64,000 bases of DNA from Clostridiales bacterium Firm_07 (lineage in GTDB: Bacteria; Bacillota; Clostridia; Oscillospirales; CAG-272), in assembly GCA_001604005.1 (NCBI GenBank), contig LVAM01000010.1:369924-433923 (forward strand). Direction: 5' to 3'. Shown here piece after piece: positions 38,462 to 45,834 of this stretch (position 1 is the stretch's first letter; every line of letters begins with the position of its first letter). The notes beneath the pieces are model-generated. The model was given only the letters and a program-made list of their open reading frames with translations. It did not search any database and had not been told where the DNA came from. The translations under genes and the position numbers were made by a program.

Positions 38462-38635
38462 TCAACAAAATCCCATTTTTCGGGCAAGATCGGAAAGGCT
38501 CTTTTCATATTGTTCCGCCGTGACGGCGTTGTGCGCGAGCAAGGTGTCAAGCAGTTCCTTTTGCCGCGAAAAAAGATACGCTTTCCGCTCGTCGGGCGCG
38601 AGCAGGGATAGATCGGTATATTCTGTCTTTTCCAT
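38462..38635 (-). CDS. Small hypothetical protein upstream of fumC (57 aa)
   Basis: A short frame with a strong AGGAGG site before ATG 38635, the first codon region after a good promoter. It encodes an amphipathic, mostly helical peptide (DERKAYLFSRQKELLDTLLA, then AEQYEKSLSDLARKMGF) with no signal or membrane segment. It ends 51 nt before fumC. The ribosome site, promoter position and sensible composition support expression; the function is unknown. Confidence 0.68.
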   Translation of the reverse strand: MEKTEYTDLSLLAPDERKAYLFSRQKELLDTLLAHNAVTAEQYEKSLSDLARKMGFC

Positions 38636-38664
38636 CGCGCCCTCCTTGAACTGTCTCTCAAAAA

Positions 38665-38693
38665 AGTATACCGTATTCCGCCGGAAAAGTCAA
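38665..38693 (-). promoter_or_regulatory. Promoter of the small ORF-fumC-malic enzyme-epimerase operon
   Basis: Minus-strand TTGACT (38688-38693), a 17-nt spacer and TATACT (38665-38670). Confidence 0.8.
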
Positions 38694-38708
38694 GGGTGCG
38701 GTAATGCG

Positions 38709-38746
38709 AAAAAGAAAAGTGCCCCCGCGCGGTCTCGCGCGGGGGC
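38709..38746 (-). terminator. Terminator of the ThDP enzyme gene
   Basis: GCCCCCGCGC/GCGCGGGGGC stem (38721-38730 with 38737-38746); on the minus strand it is followed by ACTTTTCTTTTTC. Confidence 0.85.
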
Positions 38747-38754
38747 GGCAGGGC

Positions 38755-40587
38755 TTATTCTTCGTCAAGCAGCGGGATCTGCATAATTTTTCGGAGTTCC
38801 TCACGCGGCAAGAAGGGGGCAAGATCTTCCAGCGGCGGGCTGACGAGCGTGCCGTCGGAAAGGCGCTTGGTACTGCTCTTCGGCTCCCACACCTGCGCAG
38901 TGTCGGTGAAAATTTCGCAGAAGACGGGACCGTCAAGGGAGAGCACCTCGTCCACCACGCGCTTCATCTCGGCGTTGCTGTGCGCCGAAAAATAGGTGTA
39001 GCCGAACGCTTTTGCGATCTTCTCGAACTGCGGGAAGGACAGATCGCCCGATTCTTCGCCGATACCCACTTTGGTATGGTGTCCGAAAAGATTGGTCTGC
39101 GTGATACGGATCGAATGGTATCCGTTGTTATTGATGAGGAAAATTTTGATCGGCAATCGGTTGGTCAGGATCGTTTGCAATTCCTGCAAGTTCATCATAA
39201 TACTGCCGTCGCCTTCAAGGCAGATGGTATTTCTTCTGCCCCCGCCGATGCAGGTGCCGATGGCGGCGGGAAGCCCGTAACCCATTGAGGCGATGGCACT
39301 GTTGTTTGCCATACGGCTTCCCTTTTGGATCACGTACGCCTGATTGCCGACGACGCAGCACGCGCCGTTGGAGACTGCCGTGAGGCTGTTTTCGGGCAGG
39401 CGGCTGCTAAGATAGCGCACGAACGCGTAAACGTTGGCGGTCTTGCCGTTCTCTTCCCATTGACGGGGGAGCACGGCGGGATAGTCTTTTTTCCACCCCT
39501 GACAAATGCTCAGCCAGTTATCCGCGCGGCTGACTGGGTAAGTTGCGGCGGCGGAGAGTTTGGTGAGAAAGTCTTTCGCGTCCGCGTGGATCGGCATTTC
39601 CACGTGGAGCGTGGGCTTTTTGAGTTCGCCCGCGTCGACGTCGACCATAATGACCTCTGCCGCGCGCGCCCAGGTCTTCCAGTTATAGCCGACCTGACGA
39701 ATCGAAATGCGCGTGCCGACCGCTAAAATGAGGTCGGCGTTCTGTATCGCCCAGTTGCCGGGGCGGTCGCCCATATTGCCCGCGCGCCCGCAGTAAAGCG
39801 GGTTATCGTCTTCGATGAGATCGACGGCGTTCCAGTAGGTAACGATCGGGATATTCAGTTTTTCCGCGACTTCGCGGAACGCCGCGTATCCGCCCGACAG
39901 GCGAATGCCGTATCCCGCGTGGAAGACGGGACGTTTCGCGTTTTTGATCTTTTCAAGAACCGTGCGGATCACGTCGTCGCCGACGGGGGGCGGCAGTTTG
40001 GCGTCGTCCTCGGCGGGATCGTAACCCGGCAGATCGTCGGTTTCAATGAAACAGCCCTGATAGTTGACCGGAATATCCACCCAACAAGGTCCCGGCCGTC
40101 CGGTGGTGGCGAGATGCCACGCTTTTTCCAGCGCGTAGCGGATATTGGTCGGCTCCTCGATCATCGTGGCGTATTTCGTCATCGGCTCGACCGATTTTAC
40201 GATGTCGTACTCCTGATCGCCCATTGCGCGCACCGCGGCGCCCGCGGCGGAAAGCGCGTAGCGCGCCGTGGTGTCGTAACGCACCTGCCCGCTGATGACG
40301 AGCATCGGAATGGAATCCAGCCACCCGCCGACCACGCCCGTCAGGGCATTGGTGCCGCCGGGGCCGGTCGTCACGCAAACGGCGGCGATCTTGTTTTCAA
40401 GGCGTGCGTATGCCTCGGCGGCAATGGCGCACGCTTGCTCGTGATGGTTATATGTTACTTTAAGTTTTTCGTGGTGTCCGAGCGCGTCGTTTAAGTGCAT
40501 CGCGCCACCGCCCACAACGCTGAAACAATCGGTCACTCCGTGTGCGGCGAGAAAATCCGCCACATAATCGGCAAGTCTTTGTTTCAT
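38755..40587 (-). CDS. Thiamine diphosphate-dependent enzyme, acetolactate synthase-like
   Basis: 610 aa with three ThDP-enzyme domains. The N-terminal Pyr domain carries the catalytic Glu in YNHHEQACAIAAEAYAR, then VTTGPGGTNALTGV. The middle domain resembles that of IlvB-type enzymes. The C-terminal PP domain has the Mg-ThDP motif EGDGSIMMNLQELQTI ending in INNNGYHSI. No regulatory subunit (ilvN) or other branched-chain amino-acid gene is adjacent, so it is unlikely to be the housekeeping acetolactate synthase. Similar orphan enzymes occur in surface-sugar loci, where they condense pyruvate-derived units with other molecules; the substrate here is unknown. It is a single gene with its own promoter and terminator. 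Confidence 0.85.
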   Translation of the reverse strand: MKQRLADYVADFLAAHGVTDCFSVVGGGAMHLNDALGHHEKLKVTYNHHEQACAIAAEAYARLENKIAAVCVTTGPGGTNALTGVVGGWLDSIPMLVISGQVRYDTTARYALSAAGAAVRAMGDQEYDIVKSVEPMTKYATMIEEPTNIRYALEKAWHLATTGRPGPCWVDIPVNYQGCFIETDDLPGYDPAEDDAKLPPPVGDDVIRTVLEKIKNAKRPVFHAGYGIRLSGGYAAFREVAEKLNIPIVTYWNAVDLIEDDNPLYCGRAGNMGDRPGNWAIQNADLILAVGTRISIRQVGYNWKTWARAAEVIMVDVDAGELKKPTLHVEMPIHADAKDFLTKLSAAATYPVSRADNWLSICQGWKKDYPAVLPRQWEENGKTANVYAFVRYLSSRLPENSLTAVSNGACCVVGNQAYVIQKGSRMANNSAIASMGYGLPAAIGTCIGGGRRNTICLEGDGSIMMNLQELQTILTNRLPIKIFLINNNGYHSIRITQTNLFGHHTKVGIGEESGDLSFPQFEKIAKAFGYTYFSAHSNAEMKRVVDEVLSLDGPVFCEIFTDTAQVWEPKSSTKRLSDGTLVSPPLEDLAPFLPREELRKIMQIPLLDEE

Positions 40588-40620
40588 AAATCGTTCCTTT
40601 CTTGTGTTTCGGTTTGGTAC

Positions 40621-40649
40621 AGTCTACCACAAAAAGCGAATTTTGTCAA
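40621..40649 (-). promoter_or_regulatory. Promoter of the ThDP enzyme gene
   Basis: Minus-strand TTGACA (40644-40649), a 17-nt spacer and TAGACT (40621-40626). A second TTGACA lies at about 40662-40667. Confidence 0.72.
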
Positions 40650-40674
40650 GTCAAAGGCGACTTTGTCAAACGAT

Positions 40675-40702
40675 AAAAAGCCCGCCGCGTCAAGCGGCGG
40701 GC
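40675..40702 (-). terminator. Terminator of the 40708-41226 membrane protein gene
   Basis: GCCCGCCGC/GCGGCGGGC stem (40680-40688 with 40694-40702) followed on the minus strand by five T. Confidence 0.88.
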
Positions 40703-40707
40703 AAGTT

Positions 40708-41226
40708 TTACGTTTTCTTTCCTTTCTTCTCCGCGTATCGGTCGAAAAACTCGTTGGAAAGCGGAAAAAGTATTTCCAAGATCAGTTCGATGCCGAGCAA
40801 AACGATATGTACGTGCGCGTGGTGTTCTCCGGGTTCAAGGATCATCAGCGCCGACATCACGATCACAACGACCGATTCGATCGTGTTGATAAGTCCCGAT
40901 TTTTTGTACGCCAAACGGTCAAGCGCATGCGTCATTTCGCGGCTCTCGCGGATCACCGACCATACGCCCCAAATGACGCAGACTTTGACGATATCTTTTG
41001 AGGCAAGGCAAAGCAGAACGGCGATCACGATCTGCACGAGCGGGATGCTGAGCATCGCAAAACGCTTCTCGTGCCACCGCTCGACGATCTCGTCAAGCGA
41101 CCAGATGAAAATGACGCCGCCCACAACGTAACCAACGTAAGGCATCACACGGGCGTGCAGAATGAAAATGACAATCGCCGCGCAGATATAGAGCACAGCC
41201 TTTACGATTCTCGATTGTTTTGGCAT
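40708..41226 (-). CDS. Multi-pass membrane protein, DUF308/HdeD-like
   Basis: 172 aa from ATG 41226, eight bases after GGAG; a longer frame to 41544 is antisense to the next gene and rejected. Hydrophobic segments (VLYICAAIVIFIL, YVGYVVGGVIFIWSL, PLVQIVIAVLLCLA, VCVIWGVWSVI, IESVVVIVMSALMIL, HIVLLGIELILEILF) indicate about six membrane passes with a charged C-terminus. The pattern of short helices resembles the DUF308 family of unknown function. It is divergent from the triplicated-domain protein. Confidence 0.78.
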   Translation of the reverse strand: MPKQSRIVKAVLYICAAIVIFILHARVMPYVGYVVGGVIFIWSLDEIVERWHEKRFAMLSIPLVQIVIAVLLCLASKDIVKVCVIWGVWSVIRESREMTHALDRLAYKKSGLINTIESVVVIVMSALMILEPGEHHAHVHIVLLGIELILEILFPLSNEFFDRYAEKKGKKT

Positions 41227-41259
41227 ACGATTTCTCCGATACGCATCGCGTTTTTCTCG

Positions 41260-41288
41260 ATTATAGCAAAACTTTTCCGATAAGTCAA
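41260..41288 (-). promoter_or_regulatory. Promoter of the DUF308-like gene
   Basis: Minus-strand TTGACT (41283-41288), a 17-nt spacer and TATAAT (41260-41265). Confidence 0.82.
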
Positions 41289-41311
41289 GCGCGCGAACCG
41301 CCAAAAGATCA

Positions 41312-41340
41312 TTGCTTTTGAAAAATAAATATGCTATACT
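41312..41340 (+). promoter_or_regulatory. Promoter of the triplicated-domain/mscS operon
   Basis: TTGCTT (41312-41317), a 17-nt spacer and TATACT (41335-41340). Confidence 0.72.
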
Positions 41341-41371
41341 GAAAGAAACGAAGCGAAAGGCAGGTGATCCG

Positions 41372-42619
41372 ATGGAATTCAACAAGGGATCGGCGGAATA
41401 TACGCCGCTACCGAAAGATGAAGAAAACCCGTCTTCGCCAAGCGAAAATAACGCCTTTGCCACCGAGTTCTCCGCTTTTGCGGAAAACCACGATTCGACC
41501 TTGCCCGAAGACGCGCCGCGTGAAGTTTCGCCTCCCGCCCCCAAAAAGAAACCTTCGTTTGTGCAAAAACTTGCTTACGGCGCCGCCGCCGTGGTGGGCG
41601 TGGCGGTGATCGGCAACGCCTATGTCGACGCCGTGCGCACCGAAAAAGCAAACTTCAAAGAAGTGTTCGCCGAAGAAAATCGGATCGTGATGGAAGTGGA
41701 AATCGAGGAATGGTCGGAAGATTTGAAGATCCGTATTCGCGGTAAAGATTTTGAAGACTATATCGAACTTGCGCCTCCGGAGACTTTTGCCGACGAAAAG
41801 CAAGAAAAATATACCGCGTTTTATGAATATTTGCTGCACGATCTGAAAGAAGAAGAGGTCGTTACGGTAGAGCTGATCGGCAGCAAAGTGCTGATGAACG
41901 AGGTGTTGGACACGCGCGTCGTCACGGTCACGGGAGAGCGCGTCTTTGACAGCCGCGGCGATCCGCCGCCCGACACATCGCCCGAGGAGGAAGACGTGTG
42001 GCCCGACGAGCGCGCCGTACTCCTGTCCGCGTTTTATGGCGTCATCGACGACGTCTATACCGTGCAGATGTGGCTGGACGTGCCGGTCTGGTCGGAGAAT
42101 TTACGCATTCGCCTTTCCGCAACGGACGGGCGCGGCGATGAATTTGAAGAGTTTTTGCAGATCAAAGCTCCCGGGGAAACGAGCGATCAGCCCAGTCACG
42201 AAAGCTTTTATGAGTATTCTTTTAATGACGATACGGTATATGAAACCGTCACCGTGCAGATCCTCGGCTACAAAAACAGGATGCTGGACGAACACGCGCT
42301 CGCCTTTGGCGACGAGTGGATGCGTTCCGATGAAAGCGCCTCGATCCTTTCGGCGTATTATAACGCCATAGACGACGTCTACACCGTACAACTTTGGCTG
42401 AATGTGTCGGTTTGGTCGGAAAATCTGCGCATCCGCCTCTTTGCCGAGAACGACAGCGGAGAATTTGAGGAATTTTTGCAGATCGAAGATCCCGAAGACA
42501 ACCCCGACAATTATTATGAATATTCTTTCTCCGACGACGCGTACTACAAGGAGATCACCGTGCAGATCCTCGGCTACGAAGATCTGGTGCTGGAAGAAAG
42601 AACATTACAAGCGGAATAA
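41372..42619 (+). CDS. Membrane-anchored protein with three tandem copies of one beta domain
   Basis: 415 aa. An acidic and Pro-rich cytoplasmic N-terminus (about 65 residues) is followed by one membrane helix (LAYGAAAVVGVAVIGNAY) and then three copies of a roughly 95-residue domain. Copies two and three are close: YGVIDDVYTVQMWLDVPVWSENLRIRL against YNAIDDVYTVQLWLNVSVWSENLRIRL in overlapping parts, each ending TVQILGY. Copy one is more diverged (WSEDLKIRIRGKDFEDYIEL). The similarity is also visible in the DNA (42030-42320 against 42360-42600), pointing to recent internal duplication. The domain is unknown to me. ATG 41372 follows AGGTGA; mscS starts 11 nt after the stop. Confidence 0.8.
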   Translation: MEFNKGSAEYTPLPKDEENPSSPSENNAFATEFSAFAENHDSTLPEDAPREVSPPAPKKKPSFVQKLAYGAAAVVGVAVIGNAYVDAVRTEKANFKEVFAEENRIVMEVEIEEWSEDLKIRIRGKDFEDYIELAPPETFADEKQEKYTAFYEYLLHDLKEEEVVTVELIGSKVLMNEVLDTRVVTVTGERVFDSRGDPPPDTSPEEEDVWPDERAVLLSAFYGVIDDVYTVQMWLDVPVWSENLRIRLSATDGRGDEFEEFLQIKAPGETSDQPSHESFYEYSFNDDTVYETVTVQILGYKNRMLDEHALAFGDEWMRSDESASILSAYYNAIDDVYTVQLWLNVSVWSENLRIRLFAENDSGEFEEFLQIEDPEDNPDNYYEYSFSDDAYYKEITVQILGYEDLVLEERTLQAE

Positions 42620-42630
42620 AGGAGTGTAAT

Positions 42631-43677
42631 ATGAATAAGAAAAGTTTAATCCTCAAAATTTCGGTTGAAGTGGTGCTGGCGGCAGCGTTGCTGCTCACGA
42701 TCATCTTTTACGACGGCATTTACGGTGCCGACAGCGTATTTGCTCCTTCACTCGCGCGCGGCGTCGTGCTCAACACCGTCGTTCGCCTCGTTCCCGCGCT
42801 CATCACCACGGCTTGCGCGGTGATCGTTTCCTTTTTCGTGGTGCAATTCTCCGCCTTTTTGACAAAAGTGCTGCTCGCGCACGTTTCCAACAAAGCAAAA
42901 ACCGTACTGACGTTGGTGCGCAGCCTTGTCAAATGGCTGCTTGCCATCGCCGTTATTATCATCTCTTTACAGGCCTTCGGCGTGGATATGCCGACGTTGC
43001 TCGCGGGTCTTGGCATTCTGGCATTGACCATCGGTCTCGGTGCACAGCAGATCGTTTCCGACGTCATCGCCGGTTTCTTTATCGTTTTTGAATCGGAGTT
43101 CCGTGTGGGCGACATCGTCACCATTGAAGGATGGCGCGGAACGGTATCGGATATCGGCGTGCGCGTGACCAAGATCACCGACGCTTCCGGCAATGTGAAG
43201 ATCATCAACAACAGCGACATCAAATCGGTCGTCAATCTGACGGCGGAACTCTCGGTCGCTTTTCTCACCGTTTCCATCGATTATGAGGAAGACCTCCAAA
43301 AGGTAGAATTGGTGCTGCGCGACAATCTTGCCAAGATCAAAGAGCATATCCCCGCCATTCTCGACGGACCTTATTACAAAGGCGTCACGGCGCTGGGCTC
43401 CTCGTCGGTCGACCTTCTCTTTGTCGCCACCTGCAAAGAGACCGATATTTTCCAAGTGAAGCGCGACATCAACCGCGAAATTTTTCTGCTCTTCAACGCG
43501 CATCACATCACGATCCCCTTCAATCAGATCACAGTGTCCGAACGCAGTGTCAAGCCCGCGACCCCTGCGCCGTACAAAAAAGTAACGGTTCCCGAAACCA
43601 AGACCGGCAAGGAAGCGAAAGAGTTTCTCGACGAGCAAAGCGAACTTTCCAAAGAATACGATCAGGAAAACAAATAA
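42631..43677 (+). CDS. mscS: Small-conductance mechanosensitive channel (MscS family)
   Basis: 348 aa. Three or more N-terminal membrane helices precede the pore helix (DMPTLLAGLGILALTIGLGAQ), then the conserved beta domain GFFIVFESEFRVGDIVTIEGW, the signature region of MscS. MscS channels open under membrane tension to release solutes after osmotic downshift. The charged C-terminal tail (about 40 residues) is rich in Lys, Pro and Glu. ATG 42631 follows AAGGAG. Translational proximity to the triplicated membrane protein suggests the two work together at the membrane; this is inference. Confidence 0.93.
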   Translation: MNKKSLILKISVEVVLAAALLLTIIFYDGIYGADSVFAPSLARGVVLNTVVRLVPALITTACAVIVSFFVVQFSAFLTKVLLAHVSNKAKTVLTLVRSLVKWLLAIAVIIISLQAFGVDMPTLLAGLGILALTIGLGAQQIVSDVIAGFFIVFESEFRVGDIVTIEGWRGTVSDIGVRVTKITDASGNVKIINNSDIKSVVNLTAELSVAFLTVSIDYEEDLQKVELVLRDNLAKIKEHIPAILDGPYYKGVTALGSSSVDLLFVATCKETDIFQVKRDINREIFLLFNAHHITIPFNQITVSERSVKPATPAPYKKVTVPETKTGKEAKEFLDEQSELSKEYDQENK

Positions 43678-43680
43678 ATA

Positions 43681-43716
43681 AAAATATCCCGCAAGGCGTG
43701 CCTTGCGGGATATTTT
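43681..43716. terminator. Bidirectional terminator between mscS and the dCMP deaminase gene
   Basis: A perfect 17-bp stem (43681-43697 with 43700-43716), AT-rich at the base, between convergent genes. Confidence 0.9.
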
Positions 43717-44169
43717 TTACTCTTCAAACTTTTCGATGCGAACACCGGATTCCTCGAAGAATTTGAGCGCGAACTCGTCGGGATATCCGTTCTCGAAAAC
43801 CACGCGGTCGATCCCCGCGTTGATGATGATGCGGGTACAGATGGTGCAGGGCTGATGCGTGCAGTAAAGCGTGGCGCCCTTGACCGAAACGCCCAGTCTC
43901 GCCGCTTGCGCAAGGGCGTTTTGTTCAGCGTGCGCGGCATAGCAGAATTCCTGATTTTTGCCGCTGGGAATATTGTTTTCCTGCCGAATGCAAACGCCGC
44001 GCTCCATACAGGTCGAAACGCCTGCCGGCGCGCCGTTATATCCGGTCGTTAAGATACGCTTGTCTTTGACGATGACGGCGCCCACTTTGCGCCGCAGGCA
44101 GCTGGACCAACTTGCCACCTGATCCGCCACGCCGAAAAATCGTTTGTCCCATTCTTTTTCGTTTGCCAT
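43717..44169 (-). CDS. comEB: dCMP deaminase (ComEB-like)
   Basis: 150 aa. A zinc deaminase that makes dUMP from dCMP for thymidylate synthesis. The zinc and catalytic motifs are HAEQNAL (His and Glu) and CTHQPCTIC (two Cys). GYNGAPAGVSTC is typical of the dCMP branch, and an extra cysteine-rich loop near residues 54-60 may hold a second zinc. The ATG at 44169 has only a weak GGAG-type site. Single-gene unit. Confidence 0.92.
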   Translation of the reverse strand: MANEKEWDKRFFGVADQVASWSSCLRRKVGAVIVKDKRILTTGYNGAPAGVSTCMERGVCIRQENNIPSGKNQEFCYAAHAEQNALAQAARLGVSVKGATLYCTHQPCTICTRIIINAGIDRVVFENGYPDEFALKFFEESGVRIEKFEE

Positions 44170-44195
44170 TCCTCTGCTCCTTCTCGTTTTCTTCC

Positions 44196-44223
44196 ATTAT
44201 AACAAAAAAAAGAAAAATGTCAA
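44196..44223 (-). promoter_or_regulatory. Promoter of comEB
   Basis: Minus-strand TTGACA (44218-44223), a 16-nt spacer and TATAAT (44196-44201). Its -35 box touches the terminator hairpin of the upstream gene. Confidence 0.78.
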
Positions 44224-44254
44224 TCGCCCGCGAAAAAACTTTTTCGCGGGCGAT
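44223..44254 (-). terminator. Terminator hairpin after the SLH protein gene
   Basis: A perfect 15-bp stem (44223-44237 with 44240-44254) of ATCGCCCGCGAAAAA type. Minus-strand transcripts then read TGACATTTTTCTTTTTTTT, so the U-tract is displaced by four bases that belong to the next promoter. Confidence 0.75.
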
Positions 44255-44271
44255 GTTTTTGCGCGTCGGGT

Positions 44272-45573
44272 TTATCCTTCGGCTTTTCCGTCCAAAATGC
44301 GCGCGAAGAAGCGTGCCGCGTCGCCGCGCGTGAGAAAGCCGGAAGGAAGCAGCGCGCCGGTGGCGGCGGTTTCAAGATACCCTCCCTCGAAAAGCGCGTA
44401 GAGCGCATCCGCCGCGTCCACGGGAATCTCGGCGAAATCCGCCACGGTCTCGGCGTAACTCGGCAATCCGAGTTTCAGCACCGCCGAGGCGATCTTTGCC
44501 GCCTCGGCGCGCGTGATGGGGTCGCGCGGGCGAAAGTTTTCCGTGTTTTCTATATAACCCTTGTCTTTTGCGTACCGTATGGCACCTTTCATCCCCGCGG
44601 GGATCTCGCCGTCATCGGCAAACCCCGTGTCGGCGGCGTCGGGAACGGGAATCTCCGCCGCGCGGAGAAGCACCGCCACGAATTCCGCGCGCGAAAGGCG
44701 TCCATCGGGCAGGAAATACGGCTTTCCGCCGATCATCTCGCCGCTCATCACGCCCTCGGCGCTGACGCGCAGCGCCGAGGATTGCACGTTATCGTCGGCA
44801 ATATCGCAAAAGAGCGCGGCGTTTCCTCTCTCGCGCACCAACACACTCACCGTTACCGGCTCGCCAAACGCGCCGTTTTTGTCCTGCGCGCGCCAGACGA
44901 AACTGTCTTTGCCGGTGAAATCCGCGCGCGGCAGATAAGAAAACGCGCCGCTTACCGCGTCCAACGTCAGCGTGCCGCCCGCGGGGTAGCGCACCGCTTC
45001 GTAATAGATCGCGTCGCCCTCGGGATCGACGGCAACCAACGTGCCGCGCATCGCCAGCGCGGAATAGGTGGAAACCGCCTGTACGGTCTTTGTGCCTTTC
45101 GGACAGCAGTTGACACCGTCCGTCAGCGAAATGCGGCAATCAAGCGTATATCCCGCGTCCTTTCCCGCAAATTGGGGAGAGAGTGAAAAACCGCTTTCCC
45201 GCACCCCGTCCGCGGGGTAAAAGGCAAGATAGGAGAGCGTCTCGCGCGGGATCGTCTGCCCCACGTGCACCTCTCCGTGCCCGAGCATCAGTTTTCCCTC
45301 GGTGACGGACGGCAGACTTTTTACCTCGATCGCGCTGATATTCTCCGCGCCGAGCGCCGTTTCCAACCACTCGGGAGAAAACGTCACCGCCTCGCCCGCG
45401 GGCGCCGACGCGGCAAGATACACCCCGTTTGCCATCACCGATACGCCAGAGCCGAACCCCGCCGTGCTTGCCTCTTTTTTGCCGAAGAACAAAATGCCCG
45501 CCGTCAGAACCGAGAGCGCCGCAAGACAAAGAATTCCCATACGCAGCGCCCTTTTCGTGATCCATCGTTTCAT
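44272..45573 (-). CDS. S-layer homology (SLH) domain surface protein with cadherin-like domain
   Basis: 433 aa. An N-terminal signal or anchor helix (about residues 12-30) leads to an extracellular region containing a cadherin/VCBS-like repeat (LVAVDPEGDAIYYE ... FSYLPRADFTGKDSFVWRA). The last ~170 residues hold about three SLH modules (GRLSRAEFVAVLLRAAEI, RDPITRAEAAKIASAVL, GFLTRGDAARFFARIL). SLH modules attach proteins to secondary cell-wall polymers. Start ATG 45573 follows GAGGGAG. Single-gene unit of unknown specific role, probably structural. Confidence 0.85.
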   Translation of the reverse strand: MKRWITKRALRMGILCLAALSVLTAGILFFGKKEASTAGFGSGVSVMANGVYLAASAPAGEAVTFSPEWLETALGAENISAIEVKSLPSVTEGKLMLGHGEVHVGQTIPRETLSYLAFYPADGVRESGFSLSPQFAGKDAGYTLDCRISLTDGVNCCPKGTKTVQAVSTYSALAMRGTLVAVDPEGDAIYYEAVRYPAGGTLTLDAVSGAFSYLPRADFTGKDSFVWRAQDKNGAFGEPVTVSVLVRERGNAALFCDIADDNVQSSALRVSAEGVMSGEMIGGKPYFLPDGRLSRAEFVAVLLRAAEIPVPDAADTGFADDGEIPAGMKGAIRYAKDKGYIENTENFRPRDPITRAEAAKIASAVLKLGLPSYAETVADFAEIPVDAADALYALFEGGYLETAATGALLPSGFLTRGDAARFFARILDGKAEG

Positions 45574-45753
45574 CGCCGATCTCCCTCTTTTTTTATTTCA
45601 TTGTATGCGACGCGCGATCGGCTTATGCGACGCGCTTTTTGCAGTTTTTTGATCGTCATCCGCCAAATTCCGGTTTTTCCTTTGAAAAAACGTCAAAAAT
45701 ATTTCGATTTTCGGATTTTTTTGCAATTTTCCCGAAAAACGATTGCAGAACGC

Positions 45754-45782
45754 TTGACAAGCGATCTTTCATATGCTACAAT
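45754..45782 (+). promoter_or_regulatory. Promoter of gdhA
   Basis: TTGACA (45754-45759), a 17-nt spacer and TACAAT (45777-45782). Apart from this promoter and the SLH gene's ribosome site I see nothing in 45574-45834. Confidence 0.82.
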
Positions 45783-45834
45783 ATGTTGCACACTGAATAA
45801 GACTATACTTGTCTTTCTGTAAAGGAGAACCATT

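Noticed and set aside
43905..43918. GCAAGGGCGTT, resembling the ANTAR loop core, inside comEB
   Set aside because: There is no flanking stem and no terminator, and it lies inside a coding sequence on the opposite strand.
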